Shown piece by piece: positions 1 to 7,569 of a DNA stretch of 64,000 bases (the first letter of the stretch is position 1; every line of letters starts with the position of its first letter). The stretch comes from Aggregatilineales bacterium (GTDB lineage: Bacteria; Chloroflexota; Anaerolineae; Aggregatilineales; Phototrophicaceae), in contig JAUQWZ010000021.1 in the NCBI GenBank assembly GCA_030834905.1, positions 1-64,000 of the forward strand. The letters run 5' to 3'. Position numbers and translations under genes: made by a program. The notes under the pieces are model-generated. The model worked only from the letters and a program-made list of their open reading frames with translations, was not told where the DNA came from and ran no database searches.

Positions 1-199
1 GATAGCGTTTGGCAAGCTGCTCGGTTTCGGCTATTCCGACTTTGCGCCTCTCAAGCCGGTAGGCGTACTTGCGTTCTGCCAGCGCCATGTTGTACAGGTT
101 ACGAGCGCAGTTCAGGACGCGGTACAGGTTCTTTTCCTGTGTCTTGCCTGGGTAGAGGCGGTATTTGAAAACGCGAACGCTCGTGCTAGAATCGCTCAT
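1..199 (-). CDS. tnpB: TnpB-like protein of the IS200/IS605 group, N-terminal part only (gene runs off the window)
   Basis: Reading leftwards from the ATG at 199, the first 66 codons give a protein that starts MSDSSTSVRVFKYRLYPGK and continues with a basic helical segment (TQEKNLYRVLNCARNLYN, then an AERKYAYRLERR stretch). This is the N-terminal helix-turn-helix pattern of OrfB/TnpB proteins of IS200/IS605 elements, which are RNA-guided nucleases that act with an omega RNA made from the element's right end. The RuvC-like catalytic residues and zinc ribbon would lie outside the window, so intactness cannot be judged. The 200 bp upstream carry several small hairpins typical of an IS left end. 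No TnpA (Y1 transposase) is visible on this side. The family assignment rests on a short N-terminus, but the pattern is distinctive. Confidence 0.75.
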   Translation of the reverse strand, partial: MSDSSTSVRVFKYRLYPGKTQEKNLYRVLNCARNLYNMALAERKYAYRLERRKVGIAETEQLAKRY

Positions 200-302
200 G
201 CTCTGACACTCCAATTGTCGGAGGGCTGGTGGGCGTTGACGCGCCGCGACCAGCATTTGTATTTTAGCACGAATGTTCATCCCATGCAACCGCCTCAAAT
301 AC

Positions 303-403
303 GGCTAAAGCCAAATTCACTTGACGAAACTTCGTTTCGTACGAAACTAGTTTCGTAATCCACTGCCGTTAAAACGGCGTGGCTTTCTCGCGGGCTAAAG
401 CCC
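303..403 (-). mobile_element. Hairpin-rich left-end region of the IS200/IS605-type element
   Basis: Upstream of the tnpB start lie five small perfect or near-perfect palindromes in about 100 bp: 303-312 (GGC/TTTA/GCC on the minus strand), 324-340, 341-356 (ACGAAACTAGTTTCGT), 365-378 (GCCGTT/AACGGC) and 392-403 (GGGC/TTTA/GCCC on the minus strand). Subterminal hairpins are what Y1 transposases of this family recognise. The exact tip of the element is not fixed; it probably lies just beyond 403. The ACGAAAC hairpin recurs with one change at 45237-45252, in a second, gene-less copy. Confidence 0.55.
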
Positions 404-461
404 ATTGGTAAAATCTTTGCGTTTGCTCGGTACCTGGTACTCAGCACTTCCAACTTCTGGC

Positions 462-833
462 TCAGTCAATGTCAATTGTCTCGCGGATATTCGCGCCGTC
501 CGGCTCGATGAACTCGAAGCGCGACGGCGCGATCTCGATTACCTGCGACCAGGCGCTTTGTCCTGTCTGCCACGCAAGCGGGACGGATTCGGGCACGGCG
601 GCGCAGGCGACGCCAAACAGCCGCCAGCCATCCGCCGTCATGACGATATCCGGCTGGGTTTCGAGGTTGACGAGGTGTTCTGACTGGCTGTGCAGCCGGA
701 CAAACACTTTCAATTCGTCGTTAAGGTACGGGCAGACGCTGATTTGCAGCCCGGCTGCCCCGCTGGTTGCCAGGGCTGCCTGGGCAGTTTGTGCCAGTAC
801 GGCGATGATGCGTTGTTTCAGATGCGAGAGCAT
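462..833 (-). CDS. Pyridoxamine 5'-phosphate oxidase-like split-barrel protein
   Basis: This 123-residue protein has the layout of small FMN-binding split-barrel (PNPOx-like) proteins. An N-terminal helix is followed by LATSGAAGLQISVCPY, then a strand ending in a polar stretch around HSQSEHLVNLETQPDIV that matches the family's (S/R)xHxxNLxxxP signature. The family includes flavin- or F420-dependent reductases and general stress proteins; the substrate cannot be read from the sequence. The ATG at 833 is preceded by a purine-rich AGAAGGGCAGAG stretch on the minus strand, which supports the start. It is a single gene between the IS left end and a divergent LuxR regulator. A second PNPOx-type gene lies at 22762-23229 but the two are not close paralogues by eye. 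Confidence 0.5.
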   Translation of the reverse strand: MLSHLKQRIIAVLAQTAQAALATSGAAGLQISVCPYLNDELKVFVRLHSQSEHLVNLETQPDIVMTADGWRLFGVACAAVPESVPLAWQTGQSAWSQVIEIAPSRFEFIEPDGANIRETIDID

Positions 834-991
834 CTCTGCCCTTCTTCAGACTGCTGTGATTCCGTTCATTTCTCCACATTAACCCTAAACCGGATCAACC
901 GCCATCGGCTGAAAGATGTAATCCCAGCGGCTGCTGAATATCACCTTTGCAGCGCCGAAACGAGATTCCATGATCGGGCTGCTCTATACTC

Positions 992-3682
992 ATGACGGAA
1001 GCAGAAGCCGCAGGTATCAGCCCTATGAGCATGTCGCTGCTGGTGACAAAAACCCGGCTCCCGCCGCTGCAAAACGGCTATGTGCCCCGGCAGCGGCTGC
1101 TTGATGCGATGGAGGCGAATCCACAGGCGCGGCTTGTCCTGCTGTCCGCGCCGGCAGGCTATGGTAAATCGTCGCTGCTGGTTGGCTGGTGTCATCGTCT
1201 GCTGGCGCGGTCGGTCGGCGTCATCTGGTATGCGCTGGATGATCGGGACAATGACCCGGCGCGGTTTGTCGCTCATCTCACCCACGCCTGCCGCCAGACC
1301 CTGCCCAAAACCGATGGACAGTTTCCCCACGAGCCAAGCGCCGATATTGACGCCTGTGTCGCCAGCATCATCAATGCCATCACGGGCTGTGACGGTCAGT
1401 TTGTGCTGGTCTTCGACGACTACCATCTGATCACCGATGGTGCTGTTCACCACGCGCTTGGGCTGCTGCTGGAACACATGCCCGAAAATCTGCGATTGGT
1501 GATCGGCAGCCGCGCCAATCCACCGCTTCAACTTTCACGGCTGCGGGCGCGCGATCAACTGGTGGAGCTGCGCACCGCCGATCTGCGCTTTACCAACGCC
1601 GAAGTGGGCGATTTATACCGGGCTGTTCTGCCGCTAACGCTGTCACAGGAAAGCATCAACCGGTTGGAAGCGACCAGTGAAGGCTGGGCGGCGGCGCTGC
1701 GGTTGCTGGCGCTGACGCTGAACCAGGCGTCGGGCGGCGGCAGTGACGCGGCGGTTCAGGCGGCATTGGAGCGCTTTTCCGCCGGTCAGCATCACCTGTT
1801 CGACTATTTCGCGCAGGAAGTGTTTGATTGGCAGACGCCGGAAATACAGGAATTTCTACTCGATACCTGCGTTCTGCACCGGTTTGAGCCGCATATCTGC
1901 GCCGCCGTGACTGGCAGCGAGTCCGCGCCCAGGCTGCTGGATCAGCTCGTTCGCGCCGGGTTGTTTCTGATTTCGCTGTCAGACGAAGTGCCGGTGTATC
2001 GCTATCATCACCTGTTTGCCGACTTCCTCCAGCGCCGCCTTCAGCTTCACGACCCGGCGCGTTATCAGGCACGCCATCTTCGGGCAGCCGAATGGCACGC
2101 GGCGTTTGACAGCATCATCGAGGCGGTCAATCACGCGCTGGCAGCAGGCGATGAGCCATACGCCGCCCATCTGATCGAAACGCAGGCGTGGGAACGGCTG
2201 ACCGCCAGCGGTGAGATCGCGACTATTCTCAGTTGGATGGTGACATTTTCCGAAGCCACGCTGCGCCAGCATCCCCGGCTGTGCCTCTATTATTCGCGGG
2301 CGCTGTATTTAACCGGCGATACAGCGCGGGCGGCGCAGTACGTCGAACTGGCGGACGAAATTCTGATGCAGACCGCCGAGCAAAGCGCCGAGCTTCGCGC
2401 GCTGCGGGCGATCACCGACACCTATCGAGCGACTCTCCATGCCTATCAGGGTAATCTCGAAGCCGCCCAAACAGCCATCAACAGCGCCTCGCTGCGCCGC
2501 GCCCTGCTGGAACCGCTGGCGCAGGCGCGGCTGGTGAATACGGTCGGCTACATCTGCTACCTGAAGGGCAGCGTCCCGGCAGCCGTCAGCGCCTACGAGG
2601 AAGCGTCCGATCTGGCGCGGCTGGCGGGGCATCACTACCTCACTGCCGACGCCGAGTATTATCTGGCGCAGCTTGACCTGATGGCTGGCAGACTGTCCCC
2701 AGCCAGAACGCGCTGTGAAGCCCTGCTGGCACAATATCCCGCCCATACTGCCCCGCTTGCCGCGGTGATGATTCCGCTGGCGCGGGTGGTGTATGAACAA
2801 AACGATGTCGTCCGGGCGGAGACGCTGCTCCGGGATGCGATTCAGCTTGCGCGGCGGGCGAAGATGCCGGATACGCTCTGGTCAGCGTCGGTCACGCTCG
2901 CCATCGGGCTTGCCGTTCAGGGGCGGGGGCTGGAAGCCCAGACTCAACTTCAGCAGGCGCAGTCGGCGATCAACCAGTTCCACAGTCCGGTGATTCAGTC
3001 GTTGATTGGGGCAGCGCAGGCGCAGGTGCTGCTGGCGCTTGGGCGATTCGACGAAGCCGCTGACTGGGCGGAAGCCTTCCGGCAGAGCGCTGAAACCGAC
3101 TTTCGGCGCAGCTACGAGCAGTTGGTGCTGGCGCGGGTGCTGCTGGCAGGGGGGCACCCGGAAGACGCGCTGGCTGTACTCGAAAGGGTGCTGGTAGAAG
3201 CGCGGGCGGACGGACGCGGCGGGCAGGTTATCGAAGCCGAAGCGCTGCGGGCGCTGGCGCAGTCGGCGCTGTCCCGAACCGCCAGCGCGCTCGAATCGCT
3301 CGAACGGGCGCTGGCGGCTGCCCGTTCGGAAGGCTACGTTCGCACCTTCCTTGATCAGGGAATGCCGATGCTGCGGCTGCTGCGCGATGCGGTGGCGCGC
3401 GGCGTGGCGCGGGATGACGCCGGACGGCTGCTGGAGATTGCCGGCGACAGCCGCCGCGCCGTCCATCCGTCCACCCGGCTGTCGGCGCGTGAAATCGAGG
3501 TGCTGGCGCTGCTGGCAAACGGCGCGACCAACAAGGACGTTGCCGATCATCTGGTGCTCAGCCTGGGGACGGTCAAAAGCCATATCAATCATCTGATGAC
3601 CAAACTGGACGCGCGCAACCGCACCGAGGCGGTCGCCAAAGCTCGCAGCCTCGGCGTCCTCAAAGATCAAGAGACCTTCTAG
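992..3682 (+). CDS. MalT-like LuxR-family ATP-dependent transcriptional regulator (LAL type)
   Basis: This 896-residue protein begins, after a short leader, with LVTKTRLPPL and a Walker A motif APAGYGKSS near residues 53-61. A long TPR-like helical region rich in Ala, Leu and Gln follows. A C-terminal LuxR helix-turn-helix from about residue 829 opens LSAREIEVLALLANG and contains GTVKSHINHLM. These are the marks of MalT/LAL regulators, which bind ATP and an inducer and activate transcription. In E. coli MalT the inducer is maltotriose; here it is unknown. The ATG at 992 has no clear ribosome site, and ATGs at 1025 or 1031 match the usual family N-terminus better. It stands about 1 kb upstream of a glucan-degradation block that includes a pullulanase, so a role in alpha-glucan control is possible but unproven. 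Confidence 0.88.
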   Translation: MTEAEAAGISPMSMSLLVTKTRLPPLQNGYVPRQRLLDAMEANPQARLVLLSAPAGYGKSSLLVGWCHRLLARSVGVIWYALDDRDNDPARFVAHLTHACRQTLPKTDGQFPHEPSADIDACVASIINAITGCDGQFVLVFDDYHLITDGAVHHALGLLLEHMPENLRLVIGSRANPPLQLSRLRARDQLVELRTADLRFTNAEVGDLYRAVLPLTLSQESINRLEATSEGWAAALRLLALTLNQASGGGSDAAVQAALERFSAGQHHLFDYFAQEVFDWQTPEIQEFLLDTCVLHRFEPHICAAVTGSESAPRLLDQLVRAGLFLISLSDEVPVYRYHHLFADFLQRRLQLHDPARYQARHLRAAEWHAAFDSIIEAVNHALAAGDEPYAAHLIETQAWERLTASGEIATILSWMVTFSEATLRQHPRLCLYYSRALYLTGDTARAAQYVELADEILMQTAEQSAELRALRAITDTYRATLHAYQGNLEAAQTAINSASLRRALLEPLAQARLVNTVGYICYLKGSVPAAVSAYEEASDLARLAGHHYLTADAEYYLAQLDLMAGRLSPARTRCEALLAQYPAHTAPLAAVMIPLARVVYEQNDVVRAETLLRDAIQLARRAKMPDTLWSASVTLAIGLAVQGRGLEAQTQLQQAQSAINQFHSPVIQSLIGAAQAQVLLALGRFDEAADWAEAFRQSAETDFRRSYEQLVLARVLLAGGHPEDALAVLERVLVEARADGRGGQVIEAEALRALAQSALSRTASALESLERALAAARSEGYVRTFLDQGMPMLRLLRDAVARGVARDDAGRLLEIAGDSRRAVHPSTRLSAREIEVLALLANGATNKDVADHLVLSLGTVKSHINHLMTKLDARNRTEAVAKARSLGVLKDQETF

Positions 3683-3694
3683 GAATCCATTCCG

Positions 3695-3798
3695 GTAGGG
3701 ACACGACATTGTCGTGTCCGCCTGCGCTATCTCTCAGGTGCGACATTGTCGTGTCCGCCTGCACTGCCTTCTCGGACACGACGGTGTCGTGTCCCTAC
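3695..3798. repeat. REP-like palindrome array (three palindromes) between the LuxR and ICMT-like genes
   Basis: The block starts GTAG-GGACACGACA and ends TGTCGTGTCC-CTAC. It holds perfect 21-bp palindromes at 3699-3719 (arms GGACACGACA/TGTCGTGTCC) and 3774-3794, with a middle copy near 3737-3756 whose left arm has decayed. The two spacers resemble each other (both open GCCTGC and end in CTCA or TCTC), so the middle unit looks like a tandem duplication within the locus. Outer GTAG/CTAC tetranucleotides match the head of REP sequences recognised by RAYT transposases in other bacteria. Confidence 0.85.
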
Positions 3799-3934
3799 AA
3801 CGGACACGGCACGAAACGTTTAATTTCACCAATCCTAACTGCACCGCCCCAAATCCAACTTCCGGTTGATGCCTGCCTTCAGGGTTTACGACTAGGTTTA
3901 AGCTAACGATTTTGATGATGCGGAGGCTTAAATT

Positions 3935-4594
3935 ATGGACGACAGCGCGTGGAGTCACTTTGGGCAGTGGGGCAGCCTGATTATCTGGGTTGTCCTGTAT
4001 GCCGTGATGCTGGCTTTTGTGCCTTTCTACAAGAAATCGCAGCGTAAACCGTCCAGCGTCTATCTCGCTTTTGTGCTGGCGCTGGCGCTGGAGATGTTCG
4101 GGATACCCCTCAGCATGTATGCGCTGACGTGGGCGCTGGGCACGCAGGTGCCGGATGGCGTGCTGTTTGGACACACGCTCAACGGCATCATCGGGCAGTG
4201 GGGGCTGTACATCGGCACTATCCTGATGATCATCGGCGTGGCGCTGGTCATCGTCGGCTGGTACGTCATCCACAAACACTACTGGAGCAAGGAAGAAGGC
4301 AAGGGCGCGCTGGTGACGGGCGGCATCTATGCCTACATTCGCCACCCGCAGTACACCGGCTTCCTGCTGGTGACGCTGGGCATGATCGCCGATTGGGCGA
4401 CGCTGCCGCTGCTGATCATGTGGCCCCTGCTGCTGTGGATTTACTACCGTCTGGCGCGGCGCGAGGAAAAGGACATGGAAGCCGAATTTGGCGACGCTTA
4501 CCGCAGTTACAAAGCGCGCACCGGCATGTTCCTGCCCCGCCTGCTATCTCGCCAGCCTCGCCAGTCCCGCCCGGCGACGACGAAGGCTGCCTGA
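3935..4594 (+). CDS. Membrane methyltransferase of the isoprenylcysteine carboxyl methyltransferase (ICMT/PEMT) superfamily
   Basis: This 219-residue protein has about five hydrophobic segments and the family's C-terminal signature. GGIYAYIRHPQYTGF (near residues 128-142) is the SAM-binding G-x-(Y/F)-x-x-x-RHPxY core, followed further on by RREEKDMEAEFGDAYRSYK, the conserved basic/acidic tail. Proteins of this fold methylate carboxyl groups or lipids in the membrane; the bacterial substrates are mostly unknown. GCGGAGG sits about 8 bp before the ATG and supports the start. The gene stands alone between two REP-like palindrome loci. Confidence 0.82.
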   Translation: MDDSAWSHFGQWGSLIIWVVLYAVMLAFVPFYKKSQRKPSSVYLAFVLALALEMFGIPLSMYALTWALGTQVPDGVLFGHTLNGIIGQWGLYIGTILMIIGVALVIVGWYVIHKHYWSKEEGKGALVTGGIYAYIRHPQYTGFLLVTLGMIADWATLPLLIMWPLLLWIYYRLARREEKDMEAEFGDAYRSYKARTGMFLPRLLSRQPRQSRPATTKAA

Positions 4595-4651
4595 TTTTGT
4601 CTCCAATCCTAGAGGGCGCGGCACGCTGCGCCCTCTGCCGATTTCCAGATG

Positions 4652-4676
4652 GTAGGGATACGACAATGTCGTGTCC
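4652..4676 (+). repeat. Single REP-like palindrome
   Basis: This is a lone unit, GTAG-GGATACGACA-A-TGTCGTGTCC, with one mismatch in the stem (T for C in the left arm). Unlike the other loci there is no partner palindrome and no CTAC end within the next 100 bp, so it is a solo REP or the remnant of a pair. Confidence 0.75.
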
Positions 4677-4732
4677 GCTTGATTCGTTCGTTTGCTGTCA
4701 TGCCGCCGTCGGCTGAAGTGTCTGCGAACAGG

Positions 4733-4760
4733 TTGCGGAAATTCACAATCGACTTACAAT
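4733..4760 (+). promoter_or_regulatory. Possible sigma-70-type promoter of the cellulase gene
   Basis: TTGCGG (4733-4738) and TACAAT (4755-4760) are spaced by 16 bp. This would place transcription start near 4767, about 35 bp before the large palindrome at 4801-4822. The call rests only on box similarity and on its position relative to that operator. Confidence 0.35.
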
Positions 4761-4800
4761 TAGGATCGACGCTGTAGGTGGGCGTTTATTTTTTGCGGCT

Positions 4801-4822
4801 GCTATGGGAGCGCTCCCATAGC
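4801..4822. promoter_or_regulatory. CelR/CebR-type LacI-family operator upstream of the GH9 cellulase
   Basis: A perfect 14-bp palindrome TGGGAGCGCTCCCA at 4805-4818 is extended by GCTA/TAGC to a perfect 22-bp palindrome. The 14-mer is identical to the operator bound by CelR of Thermobifida fusca and CebR of Streptomyces, LacI-family repressors of cellulase and cello-oligosaccharide genes that are released by cellobiose or cellotriose. It lies 73 bp before the cellulase ATG, downstream of the candidate promoter, where a bound repressor would block transcription. No LacI-family gene lies in the window. Confidence 0.8.
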
Positions 4823-4894
4823 AGGGAATTAGATGCTCCAGCTTTAGCTGCGACACTGAAGCCGCGGCGCTTAAAAGACTTTGCGAGGCACGCT

Positions 4895-7435
4895 ATGAAG
4901 CGATACTGGTTCTTTCTGATCCTGTTGGTTTTGTCCACCAGCACCCTTGTGACCGCCCAGCAGCCTCTTGCTCCCACTGGCGCGTCCGGCGAGGTCGTCT
5001 ACATCCCATTTCCCGCCGAAATCACGCTTGATGGCGATCTGGCGGACTGGGGCGACATCCCATTTGTGACGGTCACCACCGGCACGATGACATCCGCCGA
5101 TGCTGAAGAAAACGGCTCCTTCAGCTTCGCCGCTGCCGCCGACGCGGGCAGCTTCTACATCACCATGTCCAGCGTCGATCAAACCATCATCACCGACGAA
5201 CATGGCTCCGACTACTGGAATGAAGACTCGCTTGAGTTTTTCCTCAATCTGACCGACGAACGATTCCGCGGCAGCTATACCAGCGGCATCTTTCAGATCA
5301 ACATCAACCCCGGCGACATTGGCAACACCGATCCATCGGACATCACCATCACCGGAGTCAACGGCAGCCAGTCGGGCGTAGAAGCCTACGTATTTGCTAC
5401 CGAAAATGGCTGGGGATTTGAAGCCGCTGTTCCGCTGGGGACAGATTTCCAACTCGAACACGGGCGCGAAATTGGCTTTCAGGCGCAGGCAAACGGTGCC
5501 AGCAGCCAGGATCGGGATGTCAAGCTGATCTGGTCAACTATCGACGTAGCTGACCGGTCGTGGTCAGACCCCAGCTTATTTGGCAGTGGTATTTTCTACG
5601 AGATAGGACAGACCGATATGCCACAACCAAGCGAACGCCCGGTAGAAGAACCAGTCGTGATCGAGCCGCCCGCGCCGCGCATCAGCCTCAATCAGGTGGG
5701 CTACTTCCCCGATCAACCCAAGTACGCTATGGCTGTCACCGACGGATCGCGGCGCGCCATCTGGCAGTTGAAGGATGCCGAAACCGGCGAAACCGTCGCT
5801 GGCGGCATGACCACTGCCGGAAGCTACGACCGGGCATCTGGCGACATGGTGCAGCTAGCCGATTTCTCCGAATTCACCACGCCCGGCACTTACACGCTGA
5901 TGATTGGAACCGTTCAGAGCGCCCCGTTTCAGATCGGCATGCAGCTTTACAGCAGCCTCAGCCGCGACGCGCTGCGCTACTTCTATCTCAATCGCAGCGG
6001 CATCGCGCTGGACGCAGACCACGCTGGCGAATGGGCGCGCCCTGCCGGACATACCAGCGACGGCGACGTGACCTGCTATGCCGGTACTGACGCGGGCGGC
6101 ACGACCTGGGATGGCTGTGATTACCGTCTGAACGCCAGCGGGGGTTGGTATGACGCGGGCGATTATGGCAAGTACGTCGTCAACGGCGGTATCTCCGTCT
6201 GGACGCTGCTCAACGCCTACGAACGCCAGCCGGACTACTTCGCGGCGCAGACGCTGAATATTCCTGAGAGCGATAACGCTATTCCCGATATCCTCAATGA
6301 GGCGCGCTGGGAAATGGAGTTCCTGCTCGGAATGCAGGTGCCGGAAGGTCAGCCGCTGGCAGGCATGGCGCACCACAAGCTGCACGATATGGTCTGGTCG
6401 GGCGTGCCATCGATGCCGCCCACCGAAGTGGACAGCGACAACCCGGACACCGGGCGATTCCTGTTCCCGCCGTCAACCGCCGCCACGCTCAATCTGGCAG
6501 CGACGGCGGCGCAGTGCGCCCGTATCTGGCGCGGGCTGGATGCTGATTTTGCCGAACGCTGCCTGGAAGCATCCGAAACCGCCTGGACAGCCGCCCAGGA
6601 TAACCCGGTGATGCTGGCAGGCAACACGCCCGGACAGGGCGGCGGCAACTACGACGACACCAATATCAGCGACGAGCAGTACTGGGCAGCCGCCGAGCTG
6701 TTTATCACCACCGGCAAAGACGAATACCGGGACTTCGTGACCGGTTCGCGGTTTTTTAACGTGCTGCCTCCTCTCAACGGCGGCTCGTTCAGCGCCATGA
6801 ACTGGGGCAACACCGCCGCCTTAGGCACGATTTCGCTGGCAGTGGTGCCAAACGATCTCGCTGATGACGACGTAGCCGGGCTACGCAGGCAGCTTACCCG
6901 GGCGGCAGATTCCTATCTGACGACGATGGATGGCGAAGGCTACCGCGTTTCGCTGCGGCGCAACCATTACGTCTGGGGATCAAACGCCGACGTGCTCAAC
7001 AACGCCCTGGTGATGGCGCTGGTCTACGACTTTACGCAGGACAGCCGCTACCTGAACGGCGTCACCGAAAGCATGGATTACCTGCTTGGGCGCAGCGCTA
7101 CCACCACCAGCTTTGTGTCGGGCTATGGCGACAGCGCCATGCTGCATCCTCATCATCGTTTCTGGGGAAATCAGCCTGACAATGGCTATCCGCCGCCGCC
7201 GCCCGGCGCGGTAGCAGGCGGTCCAAACGGCAGCGCGAACGACGACGCGGCGCTGGCTGCCGGACTGATGGAACTACAGCCCGCCCGGCGCTACATCGAT
7301 CAGATCGAGTCCTATTCCACCAACGAAGTCACTATCAACTGGAACGCGCCGCTGGTGTGGGTGGCGTCTTTTCTCGACGCGCACTTCGCCCCGGCAGAGC
7401 CCGACGACGACTGCGAAAGACCGCGATTTATCTAG
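4895..7435 (+). CDS. Secreted glycoside hydrolase family 9 cellulase with N-terminal CBM9-like domain
   Basis: The predicted protein of 846 residues starts with a signal peptide (MKRYWFFLILLVLS, cleaved near VTAQQ). Residues about 30-230 resemble a CBM9-like sugar-binding domain (ITLDGDLADWGD and a later WNEDSLEFFL motif). The Ig-like N-terminal cellulase domain follows (RISLNQVGYFPDQPKYA). The GH9 alpha/alpha barrel then shows GGWYDAGDYGKY near 416-427, which holds the catalytic-base aspartates, HPHHRF near 751, and NEVTINWNAP near 809, which contains the expected catalytic-acid Glu. Its expected action is endo-hydrolysis of cellulose or related beta-1,4-glucans outside the cell. The reading frame is open from 4778, but that upstream part contains the operator; the ATG at 4895 has GCGAGG before it and begins the signal peptide. 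A cellobiose phosphorylase gene follows. Confidence 0.93.
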   Translation: MKRYWFFLILLVLSTSTLVTAQQPLAPTGASGEVVYIPFPAEITLDGDLADWGDIPFVTVTTGTMTSADAEENGSFSFAAAADAGSFYITMSSVDQTIITDEHGSDYWNEDSLEFFLNLTDERFRGSYTSGIFQININPGDIGNTDPSDITITGVNGSQSGVEAYVFATENGWGFEAAVPLGTDFQLEHGREIGFQAQANGASSQDRDVKLIWSTIDVADRSWSDPSLFGSGIFYEIGQTDMPQPSERPVEEPVVIEPPAPRISLNQVGYFPDQPKYAMAVTDGSRRAIWQLKDAETGETVAGGMTTAGSYDRASGDMVQLADFSEFTTPGTYTLMIGTVQSAPFQIGMQLYSSLSRDALRYFYLNRSGIALDADHAGEWARPAGHTSDGDVTCYAGTDAGGTTWDGCDYRLNASGGWYDAGDYGKYVVNGGISVWTLLNAYERQPDYFAAQTLNIPESDNAIPDILNEARWEMEFLLGMQVPEGQPLAGMAHHKLHDMVWSGVPSMPPTEVDSDNPDTGRFLFPPSTAATLNLAATAAQCARIWRGLDADFAERCLEASETAWTAAQDNPVMLAGNTPGQGGGNYDDTNISDEQYWAAAELFITTGKDEYRDFVTGSRFFNVLPPLNGGSFSAMNWGNTAALGTISLAVVPNDLADDDVAGLRRQLTRAADSYLTTMDGEGYRVSLRRNHYVWGSNADVLNNALVMALVYDFTQDSRYLNGVTESMDYLLGRSATTTSFVSGYGDSAMLHPHHRFWGNQPDNGYPPPPPGAVAGGPNGSANDDAALAAGLMELQPARRYIDQIESYSTNEVTINWNAPLVWVASFLDAHFAPAEPDDDCERPRFI

Positions 7436-7569
7436 CGGTGGGTGATGCGCCTGTTTGACAACTTTCTGCCTACTCAATTGATTATTCGGGAGTCCACGTG
7501 AGCGCTGCGCTGGTACGTCGTACTTAAAGCGGGCGCTGAGCAGGACGGATTTTTCTGGAGACAAACCCC

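Noticed and set aside
405..995. Plus-strand open frames opposite the PNPOx-like gene (405-683, 469-882, 690-995)
   Set aside because: They lack ribosome sites and domain similarity. The minus-strand frame has both.
4778..4894. Earlier start for the GH9 cellulase
   Set aside because: The in-frame extension runs through the CelR-type operator and lacks a ribosome site. The signal peptide starts at 4895.
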